Assembly: GCF_002554705.1 (NCBI RefSeq)
Contig: NZ_PDEP01000011.1
Span: 91,687-155,686 of the forward strand
DNA: 64,000 nt
From: Longimonas halophila
Lineage (GTDB): Bacteria; Bacteroidota; Rhodothermia; Rhodothermales; Salinibacteraceae
Direction: 5' to 3'
The notes below the pieces were generated by a model. It saw nothing but the letters and a program-made list of their open reading frames with translations, was not told where the DNA came from and did no database searches. Shown here piece after piece: positions 37,069-46,457 of this stretch; position 1 is the stretch's first letter; each line of letters begins with the position of its first letter. The translations under genes and the position numbers were made by a program.

Positions 37069-37700
37069 ATGAGTACCAACGCATCATTCTCGGATGGCGC
37101 CCAAGATCCGCCACCGGGCGACGGCGACCCGCCTTACGGCTGGATTGATGAGTGGCTCTGTGAGTACGTTGACGGCACCATGGACCCCGCCTGGAGGCGG
37201 TGTTTACCTCGTACGTAGAGGCAAATCCTGAACTGAAGGCGCACATCGAAGAGCTGCAGCAGACGCGCAACCTGCTTAGTCAGTGTCGCTTCCCCAATGA
37301 TGCTGCCGCCACGAAGCGAGCTCAAGACGATGTGTGCGACCAGGTTGAGTCGGATCTTTTATGCTCGAAGTTGTCGCTTCGTGAAGCGCTCTTGCAGCGT
37401 CCGCAGTTTTCGGCGGGGCTTGTTGCGTCGGTGCTCACTGCGCTCATGATAGGAGTGCTCGTTGGGGCAACGGTTGTGGGAGCTCCTGTAGCACCGGGCG
37501 AGACTGCCGAATCAGCGGCTGTTGAGCACGTACAGGTCGCCGACCGCCCGGCGATGCCTGCGCCCCTGTTGCCATTGGGAGCCCAGAATGAACGCCGTTC
37601 GACTCGGCATGCGAGGGCCGCCCCTGCCTGGCCCATATCGACGGTCGACTCGCTGCACCTGCCTCCCGCGGCCTTGAACTTAATGCGCACCTCGCGTTGA
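37069..37700 (+). pseudogene. Anti-sigma-factor-like membrane protein, frameshifted
   Basis: Two overlapping frames read as one protein if a base is restored near 37193. The first (from ATG 37069) gives an acidic start and WIDEWLCEYVDGTMDPA, the usual N-terminus of an anti-sigma/zinc-finger-like protein. It then runs into nonsense and a stop at 37218. The second, one frame over, continues with EAVFTSYVEANPELKAHIEELQQTRNLL (two parts), a transmembrane helix near GLVASVLTALMIGVLVGATVV, and a Pro/Ala-rich periplasmic tail ending LMRTSR. The join MDPA-x-EAVFTSYVEANPEL matches what I expect of the family. It is either a real inactivating deletion or a sequencing error. No sigma-factor gene is adjacent. 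Confidence 0.65.
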
Positions 37701-37812
37701 TACGATCTCGGCATGGGAAGAAAGCGCTGGCTCTATCTTTCGCCTCTTCTTGATGCAGCGCACGGCACAACATCAGCCCCCAGTGGTCTAAGCGCATCCC
37801 ATAACGACACAC

Positions 37813-37886
37813 GGGCCTTTAGCTCAGCGGTTTAGAGCGCTCGCCTCACACGCGAGAGGTCCCTGGTTCAAATCCAGGAAGGCCCA
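37813..37886 (+). tRNA. tRNA-Val (anticodon CAC)
   Basis: A full cloverleaf is visible. The acceptor stem is GGGCCTT with AAGGCCC. The D-arm is GCTC/GAGC with an AGCGGTTTA loop. The anticodon stem CTCGC/GCGAG carries the loop CTCACAC, so the anticodon is CAC, reading GTG valine codons. The T-arm is CCTGG/CCAGG with TTCAAAT. The discriminator base is A and the 3' CCA is not encoded. A strong terminator begins 15 bases downstream. Confidence 0.96.
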
Positions 37887-37900
37887 CATATTTTTTGCAT

Positions 37901-37928
37901 AAGCCCCTGTTTTCGCAGGGGCTTTTTT
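37901..37928 (+). terminator. Intrinsic terminator of tRNA-Val
   Basis: Arms AAGCCCCTG and CAGGGGCTT around the loop TTTTCG, followed by TTTT. It starts 15 bases after the tRNA 3' end. Confidence 0.92.
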
Positions 37929-38036
37929 GTTTGAGGTACCATAGAGGTGCAACAAAGTAGGTGCGCATTCTGTGTGCAGCGTCAGGGTTTTGCTTCCCTG
38001 CGTGGTGGAGAGTTCCGTCCACTATCCACTACCTAC

Positions 38037-40061
38037 CTATTCGCGCACCAATACGGCCTGCTGGGTTCCATTGGTGCGCCGCATCACGTCAAGAAGCGTG
38101 CGATATCTGTCATACATCTCAGGCGATAGGGGGGCATCTGTGAGCTCAAACCGTCGTCGGTAGGCAATCTGCCGTTCGTCAGCGTTGTGGCGAATAGAAA
38201 CGTTGTATGTAGCAAAAGGGGTTTCGAGCATGGTGCCTTCGGGAAGCGCCTCCACAGTGTATCCTGCTGGTAGTGTGTACGTAACCGAGTCGGCATAGAC
38301 GCCAGGTGGCGTGAAGGGGTGCACGGGCTGCGTGCGCGGTTCATCGGACGCTGCAGGTACAGCAGGAAGGGATTGAGCAAGCCCGATATCCAAAAAGAGG
38401 CGCGAGGCCGTGGTCGTGGCATACCGGGGTAGCTCGACTGACACCGGAATCTCAATCTTGGGGGTGGGCGGATTCACCGCTGAGAAGTCGGCCTGCGTGA
38501 TGTTGAACGTGCTAAAGCGAAGCTGATCGCGCATCCACGCCCGGCGGGCGCGGTCAGAGGCGCGGGCTAACTGGTGGCGCGGCCCGTCGTGTAGCACGCC
38601 GGTGTACGTGGTGGTGATCGAAGCTGTGGCGTTGCCCGACGGGTCCAGGTCAACTGTTGCACGGCGGATGCGCTGATTCTGAGCGGCTGTGGGGGCGGGC
38701 ACGTCAACGAGGCGGCTGTTGTCTTTGCGGACCAAAAGCGCCTTACGGTCGGCAATGCCGCGGTGCACATGACCAAATGGAAGAAGCTGGCTGGTGGTCT
38801 CCAGCCACAGCGTATCCTGGGCGGTAGGCACCGCCAGAATCATGTGGTTAAACCGGTTCTCGGGGAAGTCGGCGTGTAGCGGCGGTGCGTAAGAGCTTGA
38901 CCGAATGAGAACGGGAGACGAGGCAATGCCTACCTCTTCAAGTAATGCTTGCATGTAGTTGGAAAGCGCCTTGCAGTCGCCGTAGCCGGTGCGTTCCACG
39001 TATTCGGCGGGATACGGCTGCCAGCCGCCGAGTCCGAGTTGCACGCTCACGTAGCGGGTGTGCGATTGCATGTGCTCGTAGAGCGCGCGCACCGAGTCGC
39101 GCCGGGTGCGCGCTGAGGCTACAGCGGCGTGGGCCTGCTCCGACGCGGCATCGGAGAGGGTCTGTCGTCCTTGCGTGAGCGAGTGGTACCAGTTGCCGAA
39201 GGCCTTCCACGTAGCAAACGTGCCCTGCGTATCCCCAATAGCAAACTGACGCGGCACTACGTGCACAGCGGGCGCTTGCGCGTACCATGGCGGACCGTGC
39301 GGCTCGGCCTCCCAGGCGCGGGCGTTTTGCACCGTCCACGTGCGTAGGCGACGGTCGTTCACGCGGCGCAGGTCGGGTTCAGAGGCCCCACGGCGCAGGT
39401 CGGGTTCAGAGGCCCCACGGCGCAGGTCGGGTTCAGAGGCCCCACGGCGCAGGTCGTAGCGCACCTCCATATCAGCAGGCGTGTCTATGATATACGCCGC
39501 TTGCTCTACGGGGGCGGTAGGGTGGTGCGGACGCCAGGTGGGCCAGCCCAGGTGGCCATTGCGGCGCAGGGTGTACTCGAAGACAACGGTATACGGGTAC
39601 GTGTTGTGATGCAGCTCGGCCCGCTTCACGCGCAGGTCGCGGTAGAGCGAAAACCCGTCGTTCGCCGGATAGTCGCGGATGTCATCGTCGTCGAGTTCGG
39701 ATACGACGGTGCCCTCGGCATCTACAATCCAGCCCTCCAGGTCTTCGATTGAGCGGAATGTGTCGTGGGTGAGGCGCAGCGTACCAAATGACTCGCGCCC
39801 TTGCCTTGAGAAGACCGTGACGGCACGGCGTACATGCTGCGAGACGGATCCGACCTCGTGCGCCTTGATATGCGTCAGGTCGCGGCGTACAACCGCATCG
39901 GGGCTGTCGTTCATGAGCGGCAGCGGCACGTGGCGTAGTGCCAGAGACGCCGGAGCAAAGTCAGACGACAAGGGGCTGAGGTCTTGCCCAGAAACGGGCA
40001 GTGCCAGGAGCATCCCCAAGAAAATACTGATACTGGCCCATTGGAGGCGAGATGGATACAT
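38037..40061 (-). CDS. DUF3857 / transglutaminase-like exported protein, catalytic triad intact
   Basis: A 674-residue exported protein. A signal peptide (MYPSRLQWASISIFL to SGQ) is followed by a DUF3857 domain (about 40-280) and a transglutaminase-like domain. The nucleophile segment is ERTGYGDCKALSNYMQALLEEVGI with Cys in GDC (split motif), and the His is in NRFNHMILAV, followed by TLWLETTS for the acidic member. A C-terminal beta-rich DUF2569-like region ends the protein. Between the two domains an in-frame repeat DLRRGASEP occurs three times (DNA 39364-39456). The gene lies 47 bases downstream of a paralogue on the same strand that lacks the Cys and His. Such proteins are common in Bacteroidota, but their substrate is unknown. 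Confidence 0.88.
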   Translation of the reverse strand: MYPSRLQWASISIFLGMLLALPVSGQDLSPLSSDFAPASLALRHVPLPLMNDSPDAVVRRDLTHIKAHEVGSVSQHVRRAVTVFSRQGRESFGTLRLTHDTFRSIEDLEGWIVDAEGTVVSELDDDDIRDYPANDGFSLYRDLRVKRAELHHNTYPYTVVFEYTLRRNGHLGWPTWRPHHPTAPVEQAAYIIDTPADMEVRYDLRRGASEPDLRRGASEPDLRRGASEPDLRRVNDRRLRTWTVQNARAWEAEPHGPPWYAQAPAVHVVPRQFAIGDTQGTFATWKAFGNWYHSLTQGRQTLSDAASEQAHAAVASARTRRDSVRALYEHMQSHTRYVSVQLGLGGWQPYPAEYVERTGYGDCKALSNYMQALLEEVGIASSPVLIRSSSYAPPLHADFPENRFNHMILAVPTAQDTLWLETTSQLLPFGHVHRGIADRKALLVRKDNSRLVDVPAPTAAQNQRIRRATVDLDPSGNATASITTTYTGVLHDGPRHQLARASDRARRAWMRDQLRFSTFNITQADFSAVNPPTPKIEIPVSVELPRYATTTASRLFLDIGLAQSLPAVPAASDEPRTQPVHPFTPPGVYADSVTYTLPAGYTVEALPEGTMLETPFATYNVSIRHNADERQIAYRRRFELTDAPLSPEMYDRYRTLLDVMRRTNGTQQAVLVRE
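39364..39456 (-). repeat. 27-bp in-frame tandem repeat, 3.4 copies
   Basis: Three exact 27-base units (39364-39390, 39391-39417, 39418-39444) and 12 bases of a fourth lie inside the transglutaminase-like gene. They encode DLRRGASEP three times plus DLRR. Exact copies imply recent slippage or strong homogenisation. Copy-number change would keep the frame. Confidence 0.95.
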
Positions 40062-40108
40062 GCGAAGTGGGGCGGCGTGAGCAATGCGAAGTGAACAGAG
40101 CGTGCGGC

Positions 40109-42184
40109 TTACCGCCGTGCACCCGATTCTGGGGCTGACTCTGAAGTCTCCTCTGATGAGGAGTTGGGGGTGGAGGAATCGGTGCCGCTCTCGGCGTTGG
40201 CCACTTTGCGCAGCACGAGCGGCTGGCTCTCCATCTCCACAATATGCGTAAAGAAGTCGCGGAGCGCTTCGTAGTTGGCGGGGCCTATGACTGGCTGGCG
40301 TAGCATGAACACCTGGCGCACCGTAAGGCGGCTGCCTTGCGCTTGAATGAGACGCGTGTACCCGCCGCCGTTATCCATAAACTGGACCTGCGCGTTTTCG
40401 GGTTTTTCCGCTATCGCGTACTCTTCGGGCAATTGAAGTGAGAGCACCTGCTGAACCTGCATTGGGTATCCAAAGTCGACGGGATACGTGCGCTCTTCGA
40501 TCTGAAATGGATTTTCGCCCCACCGACCCAGCAGCGTTGGGTTCAGGTAGATGAAGTCAGCTGCGGTACGGGCATACGCGGGCAGCGTGACCCCGGCATC
40601 GACGACAACAGCTTCGCTGCGACGCTCGGGAATCTCGATGCTGGATTCGGTAATTTCGGCGCGGTCGTAGCGGTCGAAGACGGTATCTTTCACGAACGAG
40701 ATGTCGTCATCGGCTTCTGCGTATTCGCTGCGGTGTGTAGTGATGCTGGATCCGTCGTAGGTGGCGCGTACGGTTGCGTCGATGGTGCCGTCGAGATGCA
40801 GCGTGCCTTGCGCAAAGAACGTGTGTTGACGCGTTGTGGTACGCGGAATCTGAATCCACTGTGCGTTGTCTTCGTGCAGCAGGTAGCCATTGTCGTTGAG
40901 GGCTCGCAGCGGCAGCATACCCATGGGGCGGTGTGGATCGGTTGCATCCAGCAGCAGGGTCTCCTCGCCCAGCGATACCGCAACAAGCAGGTCGTTGAAT
41001 TGCGAAAGGAACGGATACATCGGCATGGTTTTGCCGTGGCTACGCGTACTGATGAGCACGGGGGCAGCCATAGCAACATCGGCCTCCTGCAGCATGGAGG
41101 CCAGCAGCAGGTTGATCTCGGCGCTGGACCCACTGCCGCGTTCGAGCACATCGTCGAGATCGCTCTGGGCGTAGATGGTAGAATTGTTGTCCCAGCTCAT
41201 AGCGCGCACCACATGGTCGTACAGCGCCCGTAGCTGCTCGTCGGGGGCCTCAATACCGTCGATGACATCGCGGGCTTCGTTGCGCACCGCACGATGGTCG
41301 CCGACCTGGTCGCCGAGTTTGTCATGGTCAAGGAGGTCTTCAGTGAGCTCTTCCCACGAGCCCATCACCGACGTAGAGCGGCGTTTCGGCGGGTTGACCG
41401 ATTGCAGTTGGAAGCGGATCTTTGCGCGGTGGTTTTCCAGCGTCGTCATGTACGGCTCGGCACGCAGGGCAGGCACCTCTTTCATCACCCACCGATAGTC
41501 AGTCCCCCGAAGGCGCGGGCTGAAGTTGGTTTCGTCGCGCTCTTGCACATCGTAGGGCTGGCTGCCCTGCGACAGAATCGCATACTGAAAGACCTCGGGA
41601 ATGCGCGTCTTGTACTCGCTGTAGAGCGTCGGCTCGGTGGTCTGAAAGGTCCACGACCGCAAGAAATGGGGCTGGTACGAACGGATGCGATAAGCGTACT
41701 CGATCACCGCGCCCGGTTGCAGATTCGGCAGCGTAAACGTAATGCGCTGATGTGTGCCGTCAATGTCTTCCTCGAAGATTTCGTCCTCGTCAAGCTCGTA
41801 CGTCTCCTGCTCGCCGTTGGAATTCAGCACCACCGTATGCGCTTCAATGTTGTCGACATGCTCGGTGTCGTCTTCGTCGTAGTAGGTAATCTCGACGGTG
41901 CCCCAGTCGTCGTACGCCTCCTCGCTCAATATCTTGATGCGACGGTGGCGCTCAAACGAAAGGCGTCCGTTGGGCCGAAACGAGGTTTCCCCGTAGTCGG
42001 ATAAAACGACGGCCGTGGCGTTCGAGTCGGCGGGGTAGTGGTCCATTTCCAGTTCGTTCATCGAGACCTCGCCCCACTCGGCGGGTTCATCCGGCACGTC
42101 GATCGGTTGGGCAGAGGCCGGAGCGGCGTGGAGGGCCAAAAAGAAGAGAAGAGCGGTGAGAGCAGGGCGTACCGAACGATACAT
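40109..42184 (-). CDS. DUF3857 / transglutaminase-like protein lacking the catalytic Cys and His
   Basis: A 691-residue exported protein with the same order as its neighbour: signal peptide (MYRSVRPALTALLFF to SAQ), DUF3857 domain (for example RHRRIKILSEEAYDDWGTVE, and ITFTLPNLQPGAVIEYAYRIRS in two parts) and a transglutaminase-like domain. The position of the nucleophile reads RGSGSSAEINLLLASML, with Ser where Cys is expected. The His position reads SQFNDLLVAV, with Asp in place of His. It is therefore probably a binding or regulatory homologue. It lies 47 bases upstream of the intact homologue, so the two are likely co-transcribed. It ends in an acidic Ser-rich tail (NSSSEETSESAPESG). Confidence 0.88.
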   Translation of the reverse strand: MYRSVRPALTALLFFLALHAAPASAQPIDVPDEPAEWGEVSMNELEMDHYPADSNATAVVLSDYGETSFRPNGRLSFERHRRIKILSEEAYDDWGTVEITYYDEDDTEHVDNIEAHTVVLNSNGEQETYELDEDEIFEEDIDGTHQRITFTLPNLQPGAVIEYAYRIRSYQPHFLRSWTFQTTEPTLYSEYKTRIPEVFQYAILSQGSQPYDVQERDETNFSPRLRGTDYRWVMKEVPALRAEPYMTTLENHRAKIRFQLQSVNPPKRRSTSVMGSWEELTEDLLDHDKLGDQVGDHRAVRNEARDVIDGIEAPDEQLRALYDHVVRAMSWDNNSTIYAQSDLDDVLERGSGSSAEINLLLASMLQEADVAMAAPVLISTRSHGKTMPMYPFLSQFNDLLVAVSLGEETLLLDATDPHRPMGMLPLRALNDNGYLLHEDNAQWIQIPRTTTRQHTFFAQGTLHLDGTIDATVRATYDGSSITTHRSEYAEADDDISFVKDTVFDRYDRAEITESSIEIPERRSEAVVVDAGVTLPAYARTAADFIYLNPTLLGRWGENPFQIEERTYPVDFGYPMQVQQVLSLQLPEEYAIAEKPENAQVQFMDNGGGYTRLIQAQGSRLTVRQVFMLRQPVIGPANYEALRDFFTHIVEMESQPLVLRKVANAESGTDSSTPNSSSEETSESAPESGARR

Positions 42185-42578
42185 GAGAAGAGCGTAACGC
42201 TATGCAGATAACAGAAAAAGTAGACGGGAAGCGACGGCCAACCAGAAACGGCGCACCACTAAAAATGCGCGCAATTGGATATGACACTTCATTTCATTAT
42301 ATGGAGTAGGGGCTTAGCTCGCAAATCGCTGATATGTGGACCCAATAGCACTGTGTTACGACTTGGGTGTTGATCGCGGCGCTAATCAATAAGTGTTATT
42401 GAGGCACACAAAAATCCTAAACATCCTTTTCTGGACGATTTTTGGTAGATCCAAACCAAGTTGGCTCCAGGACTTGTGTGCCTGTCTACAGCGCTTTCGA
42501 ATGTATCTTGCACTCGTCTCCCTATGTTCTATGCATATATCAGCAGCCCGTACGATACAACCCATTTCATCCGCACGG
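42185..42578. other. Divergent intergenic region
   Basis: 394 bases between the DUF3857 operon and the outer-membrane barrel gene. It is AT-richer than its neighbours and should hold both promoters. I see no RNA gene or repeat. Confidence 0.55.
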
Positions 42579-43235
42579 ATGATCCCAACGCTGCTTATCG
42601 GAATGGCGCTTATCGTTGCAACAGCCGTTCTTCCGCCTCTCACTCAAGCCCAATCTGAAAACGAAGCCCCATCTCCCGGAGACTGGGCGCTTCAGTTTCA
42701 AGTGAATGACAACTTTACGCTCGGCTCGTTTCAGGGCAGCGTGCTCTCTGTAAAGCACCAGATTACAGATCAGCGGGCTCTACGGCTGGGAACGAGCTTC
42801 GACGTAACATCGAGATCCCGCGAGATCAATGAGGACGCCATTGCTGACGGGCCCGATAGCGATGACGAGGCACGGCAACAATTTCAGATCGACGCTCAGT
42901 ACCTGTACACCTCAGATCGGGAATCGGCGATTCGTCCATACGCAGGAGGCGGGCCCACCTTTCTAATGCGACGTACTCGCGATGAGAGGCAGGTCAGCGC
43001 TGGCACTCAGGAAGGCACCAATCGTTCATATGGTGGCGGACTTGTAGGCGTTTTTGGCGTCGAGTGGATGGTGCATTCGGCTATCGGCATCAGTGCAGAG
43101 TATGGAGTCCAGGCAATATACACGCACGAGAGTCGCGAAATCGAACGAAATGGCACCACCATTCTTGATGCGACAGACACCGAGTGGAATGTCGGCGATC
43201 GTCCTGTCCTGTTTGGCGTGTCTGTATATTTCTAA
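42579..43235 (+). CDS. Outer-membrane beta-barrel protein
   Basis: A 218-residue exported protein. The signal peptide MIPTLLIGMALIV ends around PLTQAQ. Alternating strands follow, among them WALQFQVNDNFTLGSFQGSV, FQIDAQYLYTS, AIRPYAGGGPTFLMRR and YGGGLVGVFGVEWMV. It ends FGVSVYF with the terminal Phe needed by the Bam machinery. The pattern is an 8-strand OmpA/OmpX-like or porin-family small barrel. The ATG at 42579 is chosen because it puts the signal peptide first; a longer frame from 42393 adds residues without that character. The function is unknown. Confidence 0.78.
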   Translation: MIPTLLIGMALIVATAVLPPLTQAQSENEAPSPGDWALQFQVNDNFTLGSFQGSVLSVKHQITDQRALRLGTSFDVTSRSREINEDAIADGPDSDDEARQQFQIDAQYLYTSDRESAIRPYAGGGPTFLMRRTRDERQVSAGTQEGTNRSYGGGLVGVFGVEWMVHSAIGISAEYGVQAIYTHESREIERNGTTILDATDTEWNVGDRPVLFGVSVYF

Positions 43236-43261
43236 TACGTAGCGCGAGCTACACACCAACG

Positions 43262-43298
43262 AATGCCTCATCTGGCCCGTCGCCAGGTGAGGCATTTT
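43262..43298 (+). terminator. Intrinsic terminator after the barrel gene
   Basis: Arms of 14 bases (AATGCCTCATCTGG and CCAGGTGAGGCATT, one G-T pair) around a 7-base loop, then TTGTG, 26 bases past the stop. Confidence 0.85.
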
Positions 43299-43401
43299 GT
43301 GTATTTAGGGCATTCGAATGAGCACATTTTCTACCAACAAAAGCCACTCGTGCCCCGTTCATGTAGCCCGCGTATCCTACTGAACCGGCTACTGCTTCCG
43401 C

Positions 43402-45915
43402 ATGACGCCCCTCCCCATCGACGATGTGCTGCCGGAGCTGCGTGCTTCGTTGCGCGATACGCCTCGCGCGGTGCTCGAAGCGCCCACCGGTGCGGGCAAA
43501 ACGACCCGCGTGCCGCCTGCCCTGCTCCAGGCCAACTGGCTGGGCGAGGAGCGCATCCTTATGCTGGAGCCGCGTCGCCTGGCGGCCCGTGCTGCGGCCC
43601 GCCGGATGGCACAGGAACGCGGCGAATCCGTGGGCCAGACCATCGGCTACCGCGTGCGTATGGATACGCAGGTCAGCCGCCAGACCCGCGTCGAGGTCGT
43701 CACCGAAGGGGTGCTCACGCGCATGATTCAGGACGACCCGTTCCTGGACGGCATCGGCGCGGTCATCTTCGACGAGTTTCACGAGCGCAGCCTGCAGGCC
43801 GATCTCGGACTCGCCCTCGCCCTCGACGTCCACGAGTCGCTTCGCCCCGATCTGCGGCTGCTCGTGATGTCCGCCACGCTTGATGTAGGGCCTGTCGCCC
43901 AGCTTCTGGGGGATGCGCCGCGCATCGCCAGCGAAGGGCGCACGTATCCGGTCGACATTCACTACGCCGATCGCCGCCCCGATGGCTACATCGAACCCCA
44001 CGTATCCCGCAAAATCATGGAGGTGCTGCCCAACACCGAGGGCGATGTGCTCGTCTTTCTGCCGGGTGCGGCCTCCATTAAGCGCGTACAGCGGCAGGTG
44101 GAGGCGAAGGTCCCCGCTGGGGTGAACGTCTATCCGCTCTTCGGAAATCTGCCGCATCACAAGCAAGACCGCGCCATCGCGCCAAGCGAGGCGAATGAGC
44201 GGAAGATTGTGCTCAGCACGCCTATCGCCGAAACCAGCCTGACCATCGACGGGGTACGTGTGGTGATCGACAGCGGCAAACGCCGCACGCCGCAGTTCGA
44301 CCCGCAGAGCGGGATGACGCAGCTTAAGACGGTGCCCATCTCGCAGGCGTCGGCGGATCAGCGGGCTGGGCGCGCCGGACGCACCGCGCCGGGCGTGTGC
44401 CACCGGCTGTGGACGCGCCACACGCACATGAATCGCACTGACCACACCCCGCCCGAGATCGAGCAGGCCGACCTGGCACCGCTGGCGCTGGAGCTGGCCG
44501 CCTGGGGCACCGCCGACCCGGACGACCTGCGCTGGCTCTCGCCGCCGCCTACGGGGCCGTTTCAGCAGGCGCAGGATCTGCTCGCGCAGCTCGGGGCCCT
44601 CCACGACGACGGCACCATCACCCCGCATGGACGCGAGATGGCGGGTCTGGGCGTGCATCCGCGACTGGCGCATCTGCTGGTGCAGGCGCAAGACCTGGGG
44701 TATGCAGCGGTGGGATGCGATCTGGCAGCGCTGTTGAGCGAGCGCGACATCTTCCGTGGACAGGGCGAAGCCCCCGATGCGGACTTGCGCCTTCGTCTCG
44801 ACGCCCTGCAGCGCGCCCGCGATGGCGATTCCCCAACCCCGAATGCGCTCCGGGGCAGCCGCATTGCGCGGGGCACGCTGCGCCGCGTGCAGAAGATGGC
44901 CGGGCACTGGCGGCGGAATCTGGGCGTGTCGCGCAACGCCCGTAGCGATGCCAGCGCGTGTGGTCTCCTCACCGCGTTTGCGTATCCCGACCGCATCGCC
45001 AAGCGCCGCTCCAATTCCGATGAGCGCTTCCTGCTGGCCAATGGACAGGCCGCCGCGCTCGATCGTCCGCAACTGCTCTCGAAAGCCGACTACCTGGCGT
45101 GCGCCCACGTGGCCGGACGCGACCGCGAGGCGCAGATCCGGCTGGCTGCGCCGATCTCGGGAGACGACCTGGCCACCTTCTTCGACGATGTGATCACCAA
45201 TCACACCATCGTGGCGTGGGATGCCGACAATGAGCGCATCCGGGCCCGTACGCAAGAGCGGCTGGGAGCGCTACGCCTGAAAGACGGCCCGCTCGCTAAT
45301 CCTGATCCCGAGGCCACCGCCGCCGCGCTCCTTGAGGGCCTCCGCGCCACCGAGTTGGAGCTGCTGCCGTGGAGCAAAAACGCCCGTCGACTGCAGCAGC
45401 GACTCGTCTTTCTGCACGAGCACCTCGACGACTGGCCCGATGCCTCCGCCTCCCACCTAATGAGCACCCTCGATGACTGGCTGGCTCCGCATTTGTACGG
45501 GATGCGCCGGGTGAGCGACTTGCGTGGATTGAACCTTCCAGAACTCCTGAAGCAGCGTCTGTCGTGGGACCAGCGCGACCAGCTTGACGACCTTGCGCCC
45601 ACGCACCTCACCGTGCCGAGCGGCCAAAACCGCCCCATCGACTACAGCGAGCCCGAGGCTCCGGCGCTGAAGGTGCGCCTGCAAGAGATGTTCGGCGCCA
45701 CGGATACCCCGCGCATTGCCGGTGGCACGGTGCCGCTGACGCTCCACCTGCTCTCGCCCGCCCAGCGTCCAGTGCAGATTACGCAAGACCTGGCGCACTT
45801 CTGGGACGAGACGTACTTTGAGGTCAAGAAAGAGATGAAGGGCCGCTACCCCAAGCACTACTGGCCCGACGACCCGCTCACGGCCACGGCCACGCACCGG
45901 GTGCGCCCGCGGTAG
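43402..45915 (+). CDS. hrpB: ATP-dependent helicase HrpB
   Basis: An 837-residue DEAH-type RNA helicase-like protein. Motif I is EAPTGAGKTTRVP, motif Ia LEPRRLAARAAA, motif II DEFH (VIFDEFHERS) and motif III MSATLD. Motif V lies in STPIAETSLTIDGVRVVIDSG and motif VI is QRAGRAGRTAPGVC. The C-terminal HrpB-specific region (SPAQRPVQITQDLAHFW then PKHYWPDDPLTATAT) is intact, so the gene is full length. HrpB has no established cellular role in most bacteria. The gene stands alone, 103 bases after a terminator. Confidence 0.95.
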   Translation: MTPLPIDDVLPELRASLRDTPRAVLEAPTGAGKTTRVPPALLQANWLGEERILMLEPRRLAARAAARRMAQERGESVGQTIGYRVRMDTQVSRQTRVEVVTEGVLTRMIQDDPFLDGIGAVIFDEFHERSLQADLGLALALDVHESLRPDLRLLVMSATLDVGPVAQLLGDAPRIASEGRTYPVDIHYADRRPDGYIEPHVSRKIMEVLPNTEGDVLVFLPGAASIKRVQRQVEAKVPAGVNVYPLFGNLPHHKQDRAIAPSEANERKIVLSTPIAETSLTIDGVRVVIDSGKRRTPQFDPQSGMTQLKTVPISQASADQRAGRAGRTAPGVCHRLWTRHTHMNRTDHTPPEIEQADLAPLALELAAWGTADPDDLRWLSPPPTGPFQQAQDLLAQLGALHDDGTITPHGREMAGLGVHPRLAHLLVQAQDLGYAAVGCDLAALLSERDIFRGQGEAPDADLRLRLDALQRARDGDSPTPNALRGSRIARGTLRRVQKMAGHWRRNLGVSRNARSDASACGLLTAFAYPDRIAKRRSNSDERFLLANGQAAALDRPQLLSKADYLACAHVAGRDREAQIRLAAPISGDDLATFFDDVITNHTIVAWDADNERIRARTQERLGALRLKDGPLANPDPEATAAALLEGLRATELELLPWSKNARRLQQRLVFLHEHLDDWPDASASHLMSTLDDWLAPHLYGMRRVSDLRGLNLPELLKQRLSWDQRDQLDDLAPTHLTVPSGQNRPIDYSEPEAPALKVRLQEMFGATDTPRIAGGTVPLTLHLLSPAQRPVQITQDLAHFWDETYFEVKKEMKGRYPKHYWPDDPLTATATHRVRPR

Positions 45916-46001
45916 GCTGTAGTAGAAGGGTATTGACGTGGTGCTATCACCGGCGTAACCAATGTACACATACGAGGAAGCTTCAAAAGAAATAATCAGC
46001 T

Positions 46002-46370
46002 ATGGACATCAGAGCATGGGGCAATGCGATGCTCGCGCCTCGTCGCATGGTGCAGGGGGCTATCGTGTTTCTATTTAGTGGGGTCCACTTTGCGGCAACC
46101 ATTGCCGTAGGCGGTTTCATCGCGCTTCAGCATGAAAATCCAGATCCAGCAGTAGAAGCCAGGCTGTACGAGTTAGAGAACATTCTCCTTCAGCCTTTAG
46201 GGGCACCTCTGATTGACCTCAATTCCTCATCCACCCTTCTTTTCTTGATTGCGGGGGGATTAAATAGCTTGCTCTGGGGCCTGACGGCCTACCTGATCTG
46301 CTATGCGGTTTTTGCGGGGCTGCGTTGGGGGTGGCGCTGGCTTTTTGGTGCTGAGCGGACTTCAGTTTGA
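46002..46370 (+). CDS. Small membrane protein, unassigned
   Basis: A 122-residue protein with two hydrophobic segments (about 18-40, IVFLFSGVHFAATIAVGGFI, and about 74-105, LFLIAGGLNSLLWGLTAYLI continuing) separated by a charged loop. A basic aromatic tail (RWGWRWLF) follows. I do not recognise a family. Length, a plausible start and the membrane pattern support it as a real gene. It is convergent with the next gene across 169 bases that include a hairpin at 46458-46500. Confidence 0.6.
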   Translation: MDIRAWGNAMLAPRRMVQGAIVFLFSGVHFAATIAVGGFIALQHENPDPAVEARLYELENILLQPLGAPLIDLNSSSTLLFLIAGGLNSLLWGLTAYLICYAVFAGLRWGWRWLFGAERTSV

Positions 46371-46457
46371 CCTTCAGGGAGAAATCTCTTTTGCAATCTG
46401 TCCTCAAAGCGGATACGTGCTGGTTGGTACCGTGATCGGCGTGCGGTCCGGTGGTGG

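Larger units (their letters stand above)
37701..38036. other. Intergenic region with the tRNA-Val gene
   Basis: 336 bases. They hold tRNA-Val(CAC) at 37813-37886 and its terminator at 37901-37928. The remainder to 38036 shows no feature. Confidence 0.7.

Noticed and set aside
43249..45255. 668-codon minus-strand frame over hrpB
   Set aside because: Antisense to a complete helicase gene; Arg/His-rich and without motifs.
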